Positions 12,056 through 24,800 of a stretch of DNA of 64,000 nucleotides are shown piece after piece. The first letter of the stretch is position 1. Each line of letters opens with the position of its first letter. Origin of the DNA: Nicotiana tabacum (lineage: Eukaryota > Streptophyta > Magnoliopsida > Solanales > Solanaceae); the NCBI RefSeq assembly GCF_000715075.1, contig NC_134102.1, positions 110,620,001 to 110,684,000 on the forward strand, given 5' to 3'. Both the position numbers and the translations under genes were made by a program. Below the pieces are notes generated by a model that did no database searches, had not been told where the DNA came from, and was given only the letters and a program-made list of their open reading frames with translations.

Positions 12056-14216
12056 GAAATAAACAGGTAACTCAATTCAACAGTTGAAGCCAACTCGGCA
12101 GTCATAACCAATTATTATTTCAATCAGTTTTCGTTGCAGCGTGCAACCCGATCCCACAATATATTCATTTTCATTCAATCCTGTTGCGGCGTGCAACTCG
12201 ATCCTCAATATATCTTTTCAATCAATTCTGTTGTGGCATGCAACCCGCTCCTCCAATAATATAATTTACCAATCCTTATAAAAAAAATACTCAAATAAAT
12301 GCAACAATTAATATGAAATTATAAGACAACAAGCATACAATAATTATGATTTATTTAGAAATAAGTGATGACAAGTAGCAATTAATTGTAGAAATCAAGG
12401 AGGAAATATGAATTTAAATAATTAGTATGCTAACTGTCAAGTAGCAATTGAGTCACATAAATCAAATAAGCATGTAACAATTATAGCATGGATTCAAGGC
12501 ATAATATTGAGCAAGGAATGTGAGAGAAATAATTAATATAATAATTAATTCATGATTAAAAATAATTTATGATTTTTTAAGTAATTATGCAAATAATTAA
12601 TTTGACGACGTATAGGCACTCGTCATCTTGCCTATACGTCATTACACATGAATTTCACTTAACAAATAATTCAAGGGCTCTATTCCCTCAAGTCAAGGTT
12701 AACCGCGACACTTACCTCGCTTCGAAACCAATTTCAAGATTTCAATACACCTTTGCCTCGTGAATTCGTGTCCGAAAGCTTCAAATCTAGTCACAAACAA
12801 TTTGATATACTCAACACGAATCATAGGAATTAATTCCATATGAATCTACTAATTTTTCGGATAAAAAACCAAAATTCATTTTAAAAATTGACAGTGGGAC
12901 CCGCATCTCGAATCCCAAAAAACTCATGAAATTCAAACACGCGTTCCGATACAAGTTCAACCATATAAAAATTATCGAATTCCGACATCGGATTGACTTT
13001 CAAACCTTCATTTTACATTTTTGGAAAATTTTATAAAAATCTGATTTTTCTTCCACAAATTTACGGATTCATGATGTAAATGAGTATGGAATCATAAAAT
13101 ATAATCAATATAGTATAAGGAACACTTACCACAATGTTTTCACGGGAAAATCACCCAAAAATCGCCTTACCCGAGCTCAAAACCGTGAATAATGAAAAAT
13201 GGGAAGAAATCCCATTTCCATAACTTAAGTTCGACTATCCAGGAATTTCTTCTTTCCGAACGCGGAAGTTTCCTCATGTTCCCGAAGCACATTTTGTGTT
13301 GCTCCAGATTCCTTCTTTGTGAACGCGAGCCTGGTCTCGCGAACGCGAAGACCAATTTCACCCTAGACCGGCTTTTCCCTTCGCGAACGCGAAGCTTTGC
13401 CCTCGACCCTTCGTGAACGCGTGCCCCTAGTCGCAAACGCAAAGCACAAAACGGGCAAGTCCAATTTTCCTCTTCGCGAACGCGAGACACCCCTCGCGAA
13501 CACGATGAAGGAAACCAGATACAGGCATCAGAAATTCCAGCAGATGTCTAAGTCCAAAATTCAAACCGTTAACCATCTGAAACTCACCCGAGGCCCCCGG
13601 GACCTCAACCAAATACACCAATAAGTCCTAAAAATAATACAAACTTAGTCGAAATCTCAAATCACATCAAACGACGCTAAAACCACGAATCATACCACAA
13701 TTCAAGCTTAAGGAACTTAAGAATTTTTAGCTTCTATATTCGATGCCGAAACCTATTAAACCGAGTCCGATTGACCTCAAATTTTGCACACAAGTTATAC
13801 ATGATATAACAGATATACTCAAATTTTCAGAATCGGATTTCGACCCCGATATCAAAAAGTCAACTCCCCAGTCAAACTTCTAAACTTAAATTTCTATTTT
13901 AGCCATTTCAAGTCTAATTTTAACTATGGACCTCCAAATAATTTTTCGGACACGCTCCTAAGTCCAAAATTACCATACGGAGCTATTGGAATCATCATAA
14001 CACTTATCCAAGTCTGTTTGCTCAAAATATTGACCGAAGACAACTCAAATGCGTTTTGAAGCTCTATTTCACATTTTAATCAATTTGTCACATAAAAACT
14101 TTCCGGAGAATTTACGGACAGCGCACGTAAGTCGGTGAAAGTTGAATGGTGCTATTTGAGGTTTTAGAATACCGAAATAATTATTAAATTTAAAGATGAC
14201 CTTTCGGGTTATCACA
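12056..14216 (-). mobile_element. Truncated Tekay/Del-type LTR
   Basis: The right end GGGTTATCACA (14206-14216) and about 2.1 kb inward are collinear with the LTRs of the complete element at 38228-49909: the CTCGGGACC-type block at about 13590, the AAGTCAACTC stretches, and the TTAAATTTAAAGATGAC end. The left part holds three GTTGCGGCGTGCAAC-like units (12130-12250). The other LTR terminus (TGTCACGACCCC) is absent, lost at or before the microsatellite. CpG-rich TCGCGAACGCGAA units (13260-13500) occupy the place where the complete element has GATCATGG repeats, so this is a different subfamily. ORFs here are spurious. Confidence 0.8.
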
Positions 14217-14400
14217 CTACTTGGCTTAACCACAATGCATACTACCCTCCTTCTAATATAATATAGATGATCCCCTACCCTCCTTTTAATATAATATATA
14301 GGTAGATATAGGTGTTGTCCTAAATTGTCAAGTGGCTTTTTTTTTAGCTTGTCACTTGGCTTAAGCACAATGCATACTACCCTCCTTTTAATAGAATATA
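14217..14400 (+). repeat. Imperfect direct repeats of about 45 bp
   Basis: ACTTGGCTTAACCACAATGC with about 25 following bases at 14219-14262 recurs at 14354-14400 with few changes. A shorter piece (CTACCCTCCTTTTAATATAA) lies between, at about 14275. They sit directly beside the truncated LTR. 14400-15080 beyond is AT-rich with nothing recognisable. Confidence 0.65.
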
Positions 14401-15100
14401 TGTAAATTTTATTTTTATTTTTATTTTATATTTTAACTTGCTCCAAATTATAGATAGTCATAGGTTATCTCAATTTACGCCTTTCTATATATATTTTTTT
14501 CTATTATAGTTTTTTTAGTTAATTATTTACCTTCGTAGTTCTAGCTAATATAGAAGAAAATCTATGAGTGGATCAGTATATAGATAGATATAGATATACA
14601 TGTAGATATATAGATACGAGTGGTCTCCATGATTTGATATAATGAGTTTACATGTTGGCTATTAGTAAATAGACATGTAGTAATATTGAATTCAATAATA
14701 GAGGTGTATGATTTACTAAAGCAATACGATATAATATGTTCAAACAAGTCTGATCACAAATTAAATTTATTAATAAATTTTTAATATTGATCGTGTATCG
14801 CGGGTACGACTATTAGTTATATTAAAAATAAAAAGTGACAAATTATAATATTTAAAGGACAAAACAAGCATTTAAGAAATTCAATCGAGATATGAGGAGA
14901 TAATGTTGGATTGTTCAAATTGAAATCTGGGGTTTGATTTATGTGAAAAACAAAGTTGGAGCGGAAGCATGATTTTTATTTTACCCTCTTATAATTTAAA
15001 AAGAAAACTTTTTTTTAAAGAAAGGCAAAGGAAGCGCATCGGACGGCTCTAATCGCTCAATCAGATCTGATATTAACAGGCACTGACTATTTATTATATC

Positions 15101-15135
<35 letters not shown>

Positions 15136-15217
15136 CACATAAGCTTGACATAACTCTCTGCTGATTGCTCACAGTAGAATCATCTTCGTGACCACTTTCG
15201 ATCGAGCTATCCGTCAG

Positions 15218-15850
15218 GTTCTATCTCCGATTATTCTTTGTGAAAGTCGTTTTATTTTATGATCGTTTTGGTTTGTTCACTTTAATTTAGGGTTTTTGAT
15301 GATTGATTCTGATTGATCAAACCAGAAAAAATTATGGAGATTTAGTTCTATTTAGCTGTGAAAGGTTGGAATTATGACTGTTATGTTTGCTATGCCTTGG
15401 GGTTTTAGGCTGGTGATAACAGCTGCAACGATTGAACACCGAGTTTTTTCTATCTGTATTTGATTTTTTAAATCTTTTAGGTACTCTTGTGTGTGTGTCT
15501 CTCTCTGTGTCTGTGTCTGTGTGTGTGGTGAGGTGGTAATAGCAGTTGTCAAGACTGAACTTTTACTATTCTGGGTTTGAGATTTTTTTGTTTAGGCACT
15601 CTTCTGTGGGCGCCTGTGTTTTGTGGTGAGGTGGTAATAGCAGTTGTCAAGACATGAAGTTGTCAAGACTGAATATTTACTGTTTAGGGTCTGAGAATTT
15701 AGGGTTGTTTAGGCATTTGGGTTATGATGGCTTTTGTTAGACGTAATTAACTTGTTGGATGAAAGTTGGGTTATCTCTTGAGCAACGTGAGAAGTTCTTA
15801 TTTTTCTTTTTTCTTTTTTTATCATCTGAATGTTACTTTCTTTGTTTCAG
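15218..15850 (+). other. 5'UTR intron of the ubiquitin-like gene
   Basis: Donor CAG|GTTCTA at 15218 and acceptor TTTCAG at 15845-15850 bracket a leader intron. The first, non-coding exon would be about 15100-15217, starting near a (GA)n run at 15102-15133. The intron carries diverged tandem units of about 98 bp (GTGGTGAGGTGGTAATAGC at 15525 and 15623, a weaker copy at about 15400) and GT/CT-rich runs. TSS position is inferred. Confidence 0.55.
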
Positions 15851-15865
15851 GGGGCAATAAGTGAG

Positions 15866-18800
15866 ATGGGTAACAACGGTGCTGAAGACATGAAAATTTG
15901 TGGGTTTGATGATGCTATATCTCCTGAGACCACTGTTGAAATAAAGATAAAGACATTGGACTCGCAGACATATACATTACGAGTGGATAAATGTGTAAAC
16001 ATCTTTTGCCTTTTGTATTCTGTGCCTTAAGGAAGAAGGCTCTTTTACCTGTCAAAGGGGAGAAACAGGGAAAGAAACAAATACGGAAGGGCTATCCTTC
16101 CATTAGTAATTTGTTTATATAGTTCGTTAGGAAATAGAACCTTTTAAGCAAGCATTTCCAGTGCATATGAGCTTGTAATATCTATGAGAACTCCAGTTCC
16201 ATTTTCATGTCTGATTTGAAGCAGAATCACGTGTACACTAATCATTCTATTAAGTTGACATTGGTAACTCTTTTCTCTCTTTCAAACATGCTTCAATACT
16301 CATGATAATGCTTTTTCTCTTTTTTCTTTTTTGCTTTGAATGCAGGTTCCAGTTCCAGCACTGAAGGAACAAATTGCCACAGTTACTGGTGTCTTGTCAG
16401 AACAACAACGGCTCATATGCCGGGGGAAAGTGTTGAAGGATGATCAGCTCCTTTCAGCTTACCGTATCCTTCTTGTTATTGATTCTTCTTCAAGGGTACC
16501 ACTACTTGTATCCAATCCTAGGATTCCGGGACTTCAATTTAGATACTTGAATTCCTTCATTGATTTACATAATAGATGTAGAAGATGGACACACTTTGCA
16601 TTTGGTTGTGAGGCAACCTTCATCAGAAAGCACCCCTGATCCTCAAGGTTTGTTATGGTTTGAGCCGTACTGTGTTTCATTTGGAAGTAGACACGAAGTG
16701 CTAGAGCAAGTCGAACTTCCCTTGTTGTTTAGGTTATGCTCTTGTGATCTCACTTTGTTGTTATAATGTTTAATTGTTGGATATTTGGAAACTCAGTATT
16801 ATTGAGGAAAGTAATCGCAGATAAAACAAATCAAAGACATTTCGACTAAACTAGTTGTTTGCAACCTAGGTGGTTGAGTTGACCAAAAAACAGCCGTGGT
16901 GGTTGAAAAAAGGGTAGAAGAAACAATACACACATTGATGAATGCTTTATATAGATCCTATCATGTTTGCGAGTTCTTTCTAGTCTTCAAAATTTATGGA
17001 AACTTGTAGGAACTGCTAGAAGAAAAAAATAAAAAATTTGATGGATGTTTTATGTAGATCCGGCCATGTTTATGTGTTTCATAACCTTCAAGATTTATGA
17101 AAACTGTAGGGACTGCTTCTGCATCAAGTTCTGGGCATATTCAAGGAAACCGAGTGGGTCCTGGTGTAGTTGTTGGAACGTACAACTTATCCGAACATGG
17201 AGATGGAACTTTTCCTGACCTGAATCGGGTAGGCATGCTTCTTATTTTTTCCTTGTGACAGTGTATGTAGACCATTTGCCTTATGTTTCAGGAAACAAAT
17301 TAATTTCTACTTTCATATTTATAAGATTATCTCAGCTGTGCTTGGGTCGTTTGGAGTTGCAAGCGTTGGCAACGAGGGGATTGATCTCAATGTAAGTTTC
17401 ATCAGGCCTCACTTTTGATCCTATGCTGATTTTTGAAATTTCCCCTGTTCTGTGGAGGACTGCTGGAGGTGGTTCAATAACTTTCACATTTATTTCATGT
17501 TTACTAATTTTCTTTGTCAAAGGTTGACGAATTGCATGTGGACCCACTCATCTCTTCTTGGGTGTGTGGTTTATTAAGATGCCAGGCACACCCACTTTGT
17601 GCTCTTTTTGAGGGTTTTTTGACTTAAAAATTGTTAAAAGTAATTTATCCAAAATTTGACATAAATATATTTGCCATTGCTATGAATTGTATTACTCAGG
17701 CTTTCCCGTTTTACATGAGGTAGTTTTGTCGTGAAGAACCTTCTAAAGATAAGTATAACTTGCATATTATGCTAGTGAGAGTAAAAATATATTAAAGTGA
17801 AAGAAATTTGTGTGGTAAGGGAGACATCATATATTAAAGTTGAATTACTCATAAATGAACCAGAATTTTCAGAGGAAGTAAGTTTTGTATTAAACAACAC
17901 CAAAAACCAAAAAAAGGAAAAAAAAATCATCTCAAACATTTTAGGACATCCCAAATTGAGAAAATGTGTCATATAAAATTTGATGGAGGGAGGTGATGTA
18001 TTGAAATTTTCAGTTCATCTTGATGAACAGAGAAGTTGGTATTGGTAAATGGAAATGTTAATCAGTGAAGGTGATTCGCATGACAATAAAAGGAAAATAC
18101 CACATGTTGGAGCAATTAATGAGCATGCTGCAGTACTATTATACTTGGAGATTAGGTCAATACTTGACGACGCCTTTATGCTCTTGTGATATTTAAGTTG
18201 TAGTTATGTGGAATGTTTGTACTTTAATGGACAATTATAGATTTTTTTTAAAGAAAGTTCATTTTCACATCAAATACATTTGTACTCTCCATGTATATTA
18301 TACATGTAATAGAATCACCTCTATTAACAATAAATTCTTCTTGCTTAAGCGCAGGAGGAAGGACCTTCCTTCCCTCTAGTTTCAAATCCATAGAGCAATT
18401 CTATAATTTACCCTTCATTGAAGAAAAAACCCTTTAATGAAAGAAATCGAATGTGACTGTTATAGTTTGAGTTTTCTTTTATTTCAAGTGCTAACTAACA
18501 CGATTGATTTCTATGATTTACAACACTAATTGTGGTAATCTTGGAATGCCATATAACATTAATATCAGATCGTTAAAACTTTAATAACCATAAGAAGGGA
18601 AGTTAGTTATTCACTTTTCTTTAAAAAATGTGGTGTGCAATGTAATCTTGTAAACTGGAATGGAAGTGTGAATGATTTCTGTTGATGGAATGGGAGGTTA
18701 GTGGTTTACGCTGGTGTAGTCCTGTGCATGGATTGTGGTATTCAAAAACGGCATATGATATCCATGTTTTTTATGTTTGTTCCAAACTTTGGGAACTTCT

Positions 18801-21800
18801 TGGAAATTGACATTTTCCCTCAAAAGCCTTGCTCAACACAAACTAAGAACCCATCATATTTCCAAGGAGATCCTGCATTTTAACCCCACTTTACCTTTCA
18901 TGTGCTCTAAAAGGCTGCACTCATTTTTCTTCTGAACAAGCCCCATTTCTAAATTTTGAAGACATACATGCATTTTGTTTCAGAAGGCATGATTTTCCAA
19001 AAGGTGCCAATTTAGCCCGTGAAAATATAACTCGCAAAAGTTTTCCAAACTTGGGAGGGTTGAGTCGGGTATATATTCGTTGACAGGTCAATTCAGGCAT
19101 AACCCAAACAGGTCCATCTACAAGTTTGGGTCAATTTGAACTACCTATAGCGCAAATTGACCCGTGACAAAACTTGTCAAATAAAGCAGAAATAATTTAA
19201 GGTTTGGTTTGTAGGTGGAAAAAACTTTTTTTTTTTTTGAATTTGGCGTGTTAATTAAGAGTATATATTGCATTTGTTTTCAGTTGGGCGGGTTTGGTTA
19301 TAACCCATTATTTAGCCATATTTACCACCTATTCTTTTTTCACGTAAGTTGTGTGTGTGTTTTGTGTTATTTATTACTAAATCAAAGAAGATAACATAAT
19401 GAAAGATATATACAGCATTTTTAAGGAGAATGTTTTTTAATTAAAAAGGACAAATAATGAACACACGGAAGTAATAATTTTTTTTAAATTGGTAGTAACT
19501 TTTTGAAAAATCTGATTCAAGAACAGTACATGCATCTTTTGTGCATATGGCTCTACAAGAAAATTGACCTTCCTTTCTTCCTATTGGAGAAAGAGAAAAA
19601 TAGAATGTATCAAACTCAGATGGGTAAATGGTCAAATTGTCATTCATTTTTTTCGGAGTTAAATTGCAGCTACAAAGCTCCCCCCCCCCCCCCCAAAACC
19701 AACGGAACAAAATGAAGATAGAGGTTGCATTTGATATGGATCTATAGATCATTCTTCCAATTTTATCTTGATATATGTGACATACCCTCGACATACCATC
19801 TATTCCATTTATTTGCTATGTCTGTTTGCTCTGACAGTTTGAATTACTCCTATGTCTTATAGTTTGAATTACTAGATCTTTTATTTCCAATCTGAATCTC
19901 GGTATCTAGTGAAAGAATCAAATCATTGAAGGAAAAGCGAGAGATATAGGCATATTCAAAAAATCTCGGAGTAATCTTTCTTTAACATTCCGAAGAAGTA
20001 ATTGAGTAAACCATTGACATTAGTTCAAGGGGCGGCAAAAAGGAAGAGTAAACCTCACACCTTTTTACGCATGATCCTTGATATGAAATAAGTCGATGAA
20101 GATAAATTCATTTTCAAAAATTTGAAAGTGATAAATGTGCAATATGCCTAGTATCTCATTATACAACCACTATGTTTTCCTTTCTTTCTCATACAACGTG
20201 CGTATACATACAAAGTTTGAAGGAGGAGGCTTGGACCGGCAGGAGGATTTATTCAATTACATAGTTTGGGCTCATAATGAAATTGGTTCTCGAGTGTATC
20301 TTATCAATCTTTTTTGGCCAGAAGCTCTTGAATTATTGTTCTATTTCTATAAGAAGATTCATTTAATTATTGTAGGAATGCATAAAAAAAGATGGCAGTT
20401 CTCGAAAACTGCAAAAAGGAGATTTACTTTGTTTGTAATGTCACCGTTCGAGGAAATAATGTTCTTTAACTAATTGAAAAAGTCAAATAATAAATACAGG
20501 GAAGTAATGAAGTATTAAAATTAATTTTAACTATTTGACAAATATGGTGGTTTCCGAAAACTTAGAAAGTAGATATTATGCATTTCTGATGTCACCATTC
20601 AAGGAAATAATGAAAGTTTTATTACTTTATATAGTCAAATAATGAATACAAGGAAATAATAAAGTTAAAAATATTAATTGTAAGCACAATTGTACCCTAC
20701 ATCTTTATTAAAAAAATATTTTAACCCTACTTGGAACGCACTTACGAAGAGTAAATAAAGTTCACCGATACTTTGTGTTGGGGTTTCTGCTTGAATAGTA
20801 GAATAGATAAGTAAATTTACCTGCCCATCTTGACCAAGTAAACATAGGCCATGTTATGACCCAACCCGTTTACTGACTAAACCTATTCAATCTGTCCAAA
20901 TTTAGCACAAGTTTGACACAGCTAGTTTAGTACATTTCCGGGCCTCGAGGAATATATCAAGTTACCTAAATGGATAGCTTGGCAAAACAAAGTTTATTGG
21001 CTGAGGCTGAGATTTAGTTTTATGAAAAGCCATTGCTTCATTGCTTGAAGCGATGCAAAGCGAAGGGGTTATTGTTTCATGGGTGAAACCATGCGCTTTA
21101 GAGAAGTTTGCGCTTAAAAAAATGGTGCACAAAGTGATCCCAATGAGAATTGATTGCTTCTTTGAATCTTAACTTTGAGGAGTGGATTAATATTAGCAAT
21201 TATATATCGGATGCTGAAATTAGGTAGTTTAATTGTAATTTTCAAAAACGTTGGTAGCAATTTGACTTTAATTGTACTGAATTTATAGATGTTTGGTATT
21301 TTTTTAATTTCCCATAAATTGTGGACTTCACTTTAAAGAAGGTGTGATTGACTTCTCGCTTTTTGCTTCAAGCTTCATGGACCTTGTCGTTTTTCTTTTT
21401 CCGGCCTTATGCCTTTAAAAACACAGTGCTGACTGCTGAGTGATATTAGTGACTGCATATGACATGTCTGGTTCTCTAGGAACTTCAACTTATTGTAGTA
21501 GCTCTGTTTACTATTTACAGTTAGGTGCTGTTTCAATATGTTCTTTATTTAGGGCTTTCTAGTGTTAACTTGCACCTGCATACACATGCACGCTCATTTC
21601 ATTGTGGGCTTTCTAGTGTTAACTTGCACCTGCATACACATGCACGCTCATTTCATTGTGGTTTGGGAGGGGGAGGGGGAGTTGATTGCAGGACTTGATT
21701 AGTTGTTTTGTAACTTGTGGACATCCATGCTGTATCATCTGTAGGGTCTTGGTGCAGCTAGTATGGGAAATATGAGAAATTCTGACCAACTGCAGACTGA

Positions 21801-24800
21801 ACAAGCTAGTACAACCAATCAATCTGGTTCCGGTATTGGCGCTTCTGCACGTGCAACAGGTTTCCCAGTGGAAGCTCTGCAACCACCGGTAACTTTTCCA
21901 TCAAATGTTTTCAGGCATCTCTTTGTCTGATGTACAAAGCAACATGTTCTCCATCTCCAGTATCATTTCAGTGGTAGAACATTGTTGTCACTTATTCCAG
22001 CTTTTCTCCTTTACGGCTCATTTATCTGTGTTTTTCTTGCAGGTTATTCCCGATTCTCTGACAACTTTAACACAGTATTTGACTAATTTGACTGAAGAGT
22101 TCAGAGCAAATGGTAAAAGTCCCTTTGTCTTCTTTGCCACTGACAGCCCTCCTTGGAGAGGGATGAGAGGTAAAAATTGTTCTCATATGTGAAGTCTACT
22201 GTTGTCAGCAAGGAGACAAAGTGAGATTGCATTAACTGTTGGGATCTGTGGAGCTGATAGACCAGATTCTAATGCACCCTCACATACCACTAGACAGAGA
22301 GGCCTTCCAACGCCTGCATCCTTGGGAGAGGTGATGCTCTCGATGCAACAATTACTCACTGAGCAAGCTGCAGAGTGCTTGTTGGTATGTGCTTTAACTT
22401 TTAGCAAATTCTGTTTAAGCCTTCCATTATTTTAAAAAAAGTTTCTGGTTGATTTGTTCTGCTTATTATCCTCTTGAAACTAATCCGCAGTTCGAGGATA
22501 GACTTCTTGAAACCAGTTGAGGGAGAGTTACTTTCCTATTATACAGGAGAGTGATAAGTAATGAAGCTTCCTATATCTGGAGCTACTTAACATAACTAGC
22601 TTTTTGGGAATGATGATAATGAGCTAGCAGTAAGTGATTGAAGAAGTAGCGTTGTAGAAACCTTGGAGCCAAATGCATTCTACTAGTTTTGCGTGAATCA
22701 CATGAATTCAAAATTAACTTTATTGTTACTAAACTTTGATAGGACTCAAAGTTTATGGTTGTTTTATGATTACCTATTTAGTTTCTTTAAGAGTACTAAT
22801 ATTCTGCTTACTTCTAAAAAGAAGTTATTGAAAAAAAAAAGATTTATCCATCAAACCAAAAAAGAAAACTGAAAAAGAGAAGTTCTGGATTTTGCTGTCT
22901 CTTAAGGGACTACCATCAAGGTTCTGTTTGGCCAATGCTTGTCTTTTCTTTTCTGACACTGTAGCTTTCTCATTCAACTGAAGCAAAATGAAGTATAATA
23001 TTGTTTTTCCTCCTTTTTACAACTTTCAAAGTCTTATAAAAAAGAACGTAAAATTGGTATTTTGGTTAGTCATATTATGTGGAAGTACCAATTACTGTTA
23101 ATCTCTTCTTTTATACCCATCAAGCTTCAACTTACGACAATTATTTTACCATGATTTGAATGATCTGTAGAGTTAGATATCTGAATTTGTAACAGAACTG
23201 CTCTTATATCATAACTGCGCTTAATGACAATTCTATATGGGTTTGGTCTTCCCGGGATGCTAAGGAAAAGGAATATATTAGTATGTCTATACAGTTGTAG
23301 CTGGAGGTACTATTCAGCATGAAGCAGAACGTTGTTCCATGTGACAATTAATTTTCTGGTATTTCCTGCTCTGCACTTGACTGCAGCAATTTTCGAGGCT
23401 GCTAGAGAATCAAGCAAATATCACAGAACCAACACAAAGATTGAGAATTCAATCGCATGCTTTAAGAACTGGAGATCTATTCCAAAAATTAGGTGCTTTG
23501 CTGCTTGAGCTTGGTCGGACAACAATGACATTGCGAATGGGTCAAACAGCGGTAGGTTTAAATTCAATTTGGATGAGGGTAGTATTAATATTATATCCTA
23601 GATTTGCTTGTCTTTATGCTGGCAAGAATGTAAATCGTGCTGACAAAGGAACAATGAACTTAGGATGATGCTGTGGTGAATGCTGGACCTGCTGTTTTTG
23701 TGTCTACTGCTGGCCCTAATCCTATTATGGTTCAGGTGTTTTACTTGTCTGAGATATACGTTATTTATCGAAGCCCATTGATGTGGATGCTCAAGTTCAT
23801 TATGTTTGATGATGTGCAGCCACTACCTTTCCAGCCGGGTGCAAATTTTGGTGCCATTCCTGTTGGAACTGTACAAAATGACAGTGGACTTTCTGGACCA
23901 TCTATTGGTTCTGGTTTTACTCCTAGGAATATTGACATCAGAATACGAACAGGTTTTTTCTCATTCTTGTTTGCATTGATGGCACCCTTTAGGATGGACG
24001 TGAACCTTTTTAGAGTCGCTAGATCCACATCTTGTTCATGCGTATCTTCTACTTGTTACTCACTCACTTGTACCGTTAGGTTCATTTACGCCTTCAACTC
24101 TTAATCGAAGAGAGCCTGCTGGTTCACAGCGTCCAGTTCAAGCTACTCCTGCAGCTTCTAATGGTGGAAATCCTGATCAAGAGACCAATGGAGGCACTGG
24201 AAGCTCTGCTGCCATGGAGTCTGGAGTGCGGGTGGTTCCTATCAGGACAGTCGTTACTACAGTTCCAGCTTCTGTTGGGCATTCAGCTTCTGATTCATCT
24301 CGAGGTTCCATGGGATTATTTTATCCAGTTTTAGCAAGAGTTCAACATATCAGCTCCAGGAATACTAATAATTCTGCAGCTGCTCAAGAATCTGCCGTAA
24401 ATAATTCACATGGAGTTGAGGCTGAACAACCGCCTAATCCTGATAATGCTGGGGAACGGCAAACTAGTGGATTTGCTGGTGCTGAAGGTAATTAACTAAC
24501 CATGCAATAATGTCTTTTTCCTCTCAGCAGGAATTTGGCCCTTTAAGATTTTTTCTGTCAGGTTTCTAAACATTAGGCTGAAAATGGTTGAGTCGTTACA
24601 GGGTTTATGGAGTACTATTTGAGTGATCTCTTACTATTTGACAGCACATTACATCCACCATTTTTTTTATGATAAAGTGGCGGTAAGTATGTCCAGTAAA
24701 GAAGTAGATCTTTTATCTTTGTTGCTTTCCACTGTCACTGGCATTTGATTTGAGTACATGTCCTGTCTCTTCCACTATATCTCAAATCAAATTTCATAAA

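Larger units (their letters stand above)
17392..21744 (+). other. Long intron 6 of the Ubl gene
   Basis: This 4.35-kb intron is far longer than its neighbours. It contains AT-rich sequence, a C14-16 run at about 19680-19694, a possible plastid-derived piece near 20205-20270, and a perfect 54-bp tandem duplication at 21552-21659. Segments around 19040-19320 and 20830-20940 with GACCCAACCCGTTTA-like words resemble terminal parts of DNA transposons, but I could not define ends. No coding exon was found in it. Confidence 0.6.

Noticed and set aside
13167..13624. Four overlapping ORFs of 64-107 codons
   Set aside because: They lie within a truncated LTR and reflect the CpG-rich TCGCGAACGCGAA repeats, open on both strands.
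19020..20960. A hAT-like DNA transposon in intron 6
   Set aside because: Words such as GACCCAACCCGTTTA occur at both ends, but no terminal inverted repeats or 8-bp duplication could be defined.
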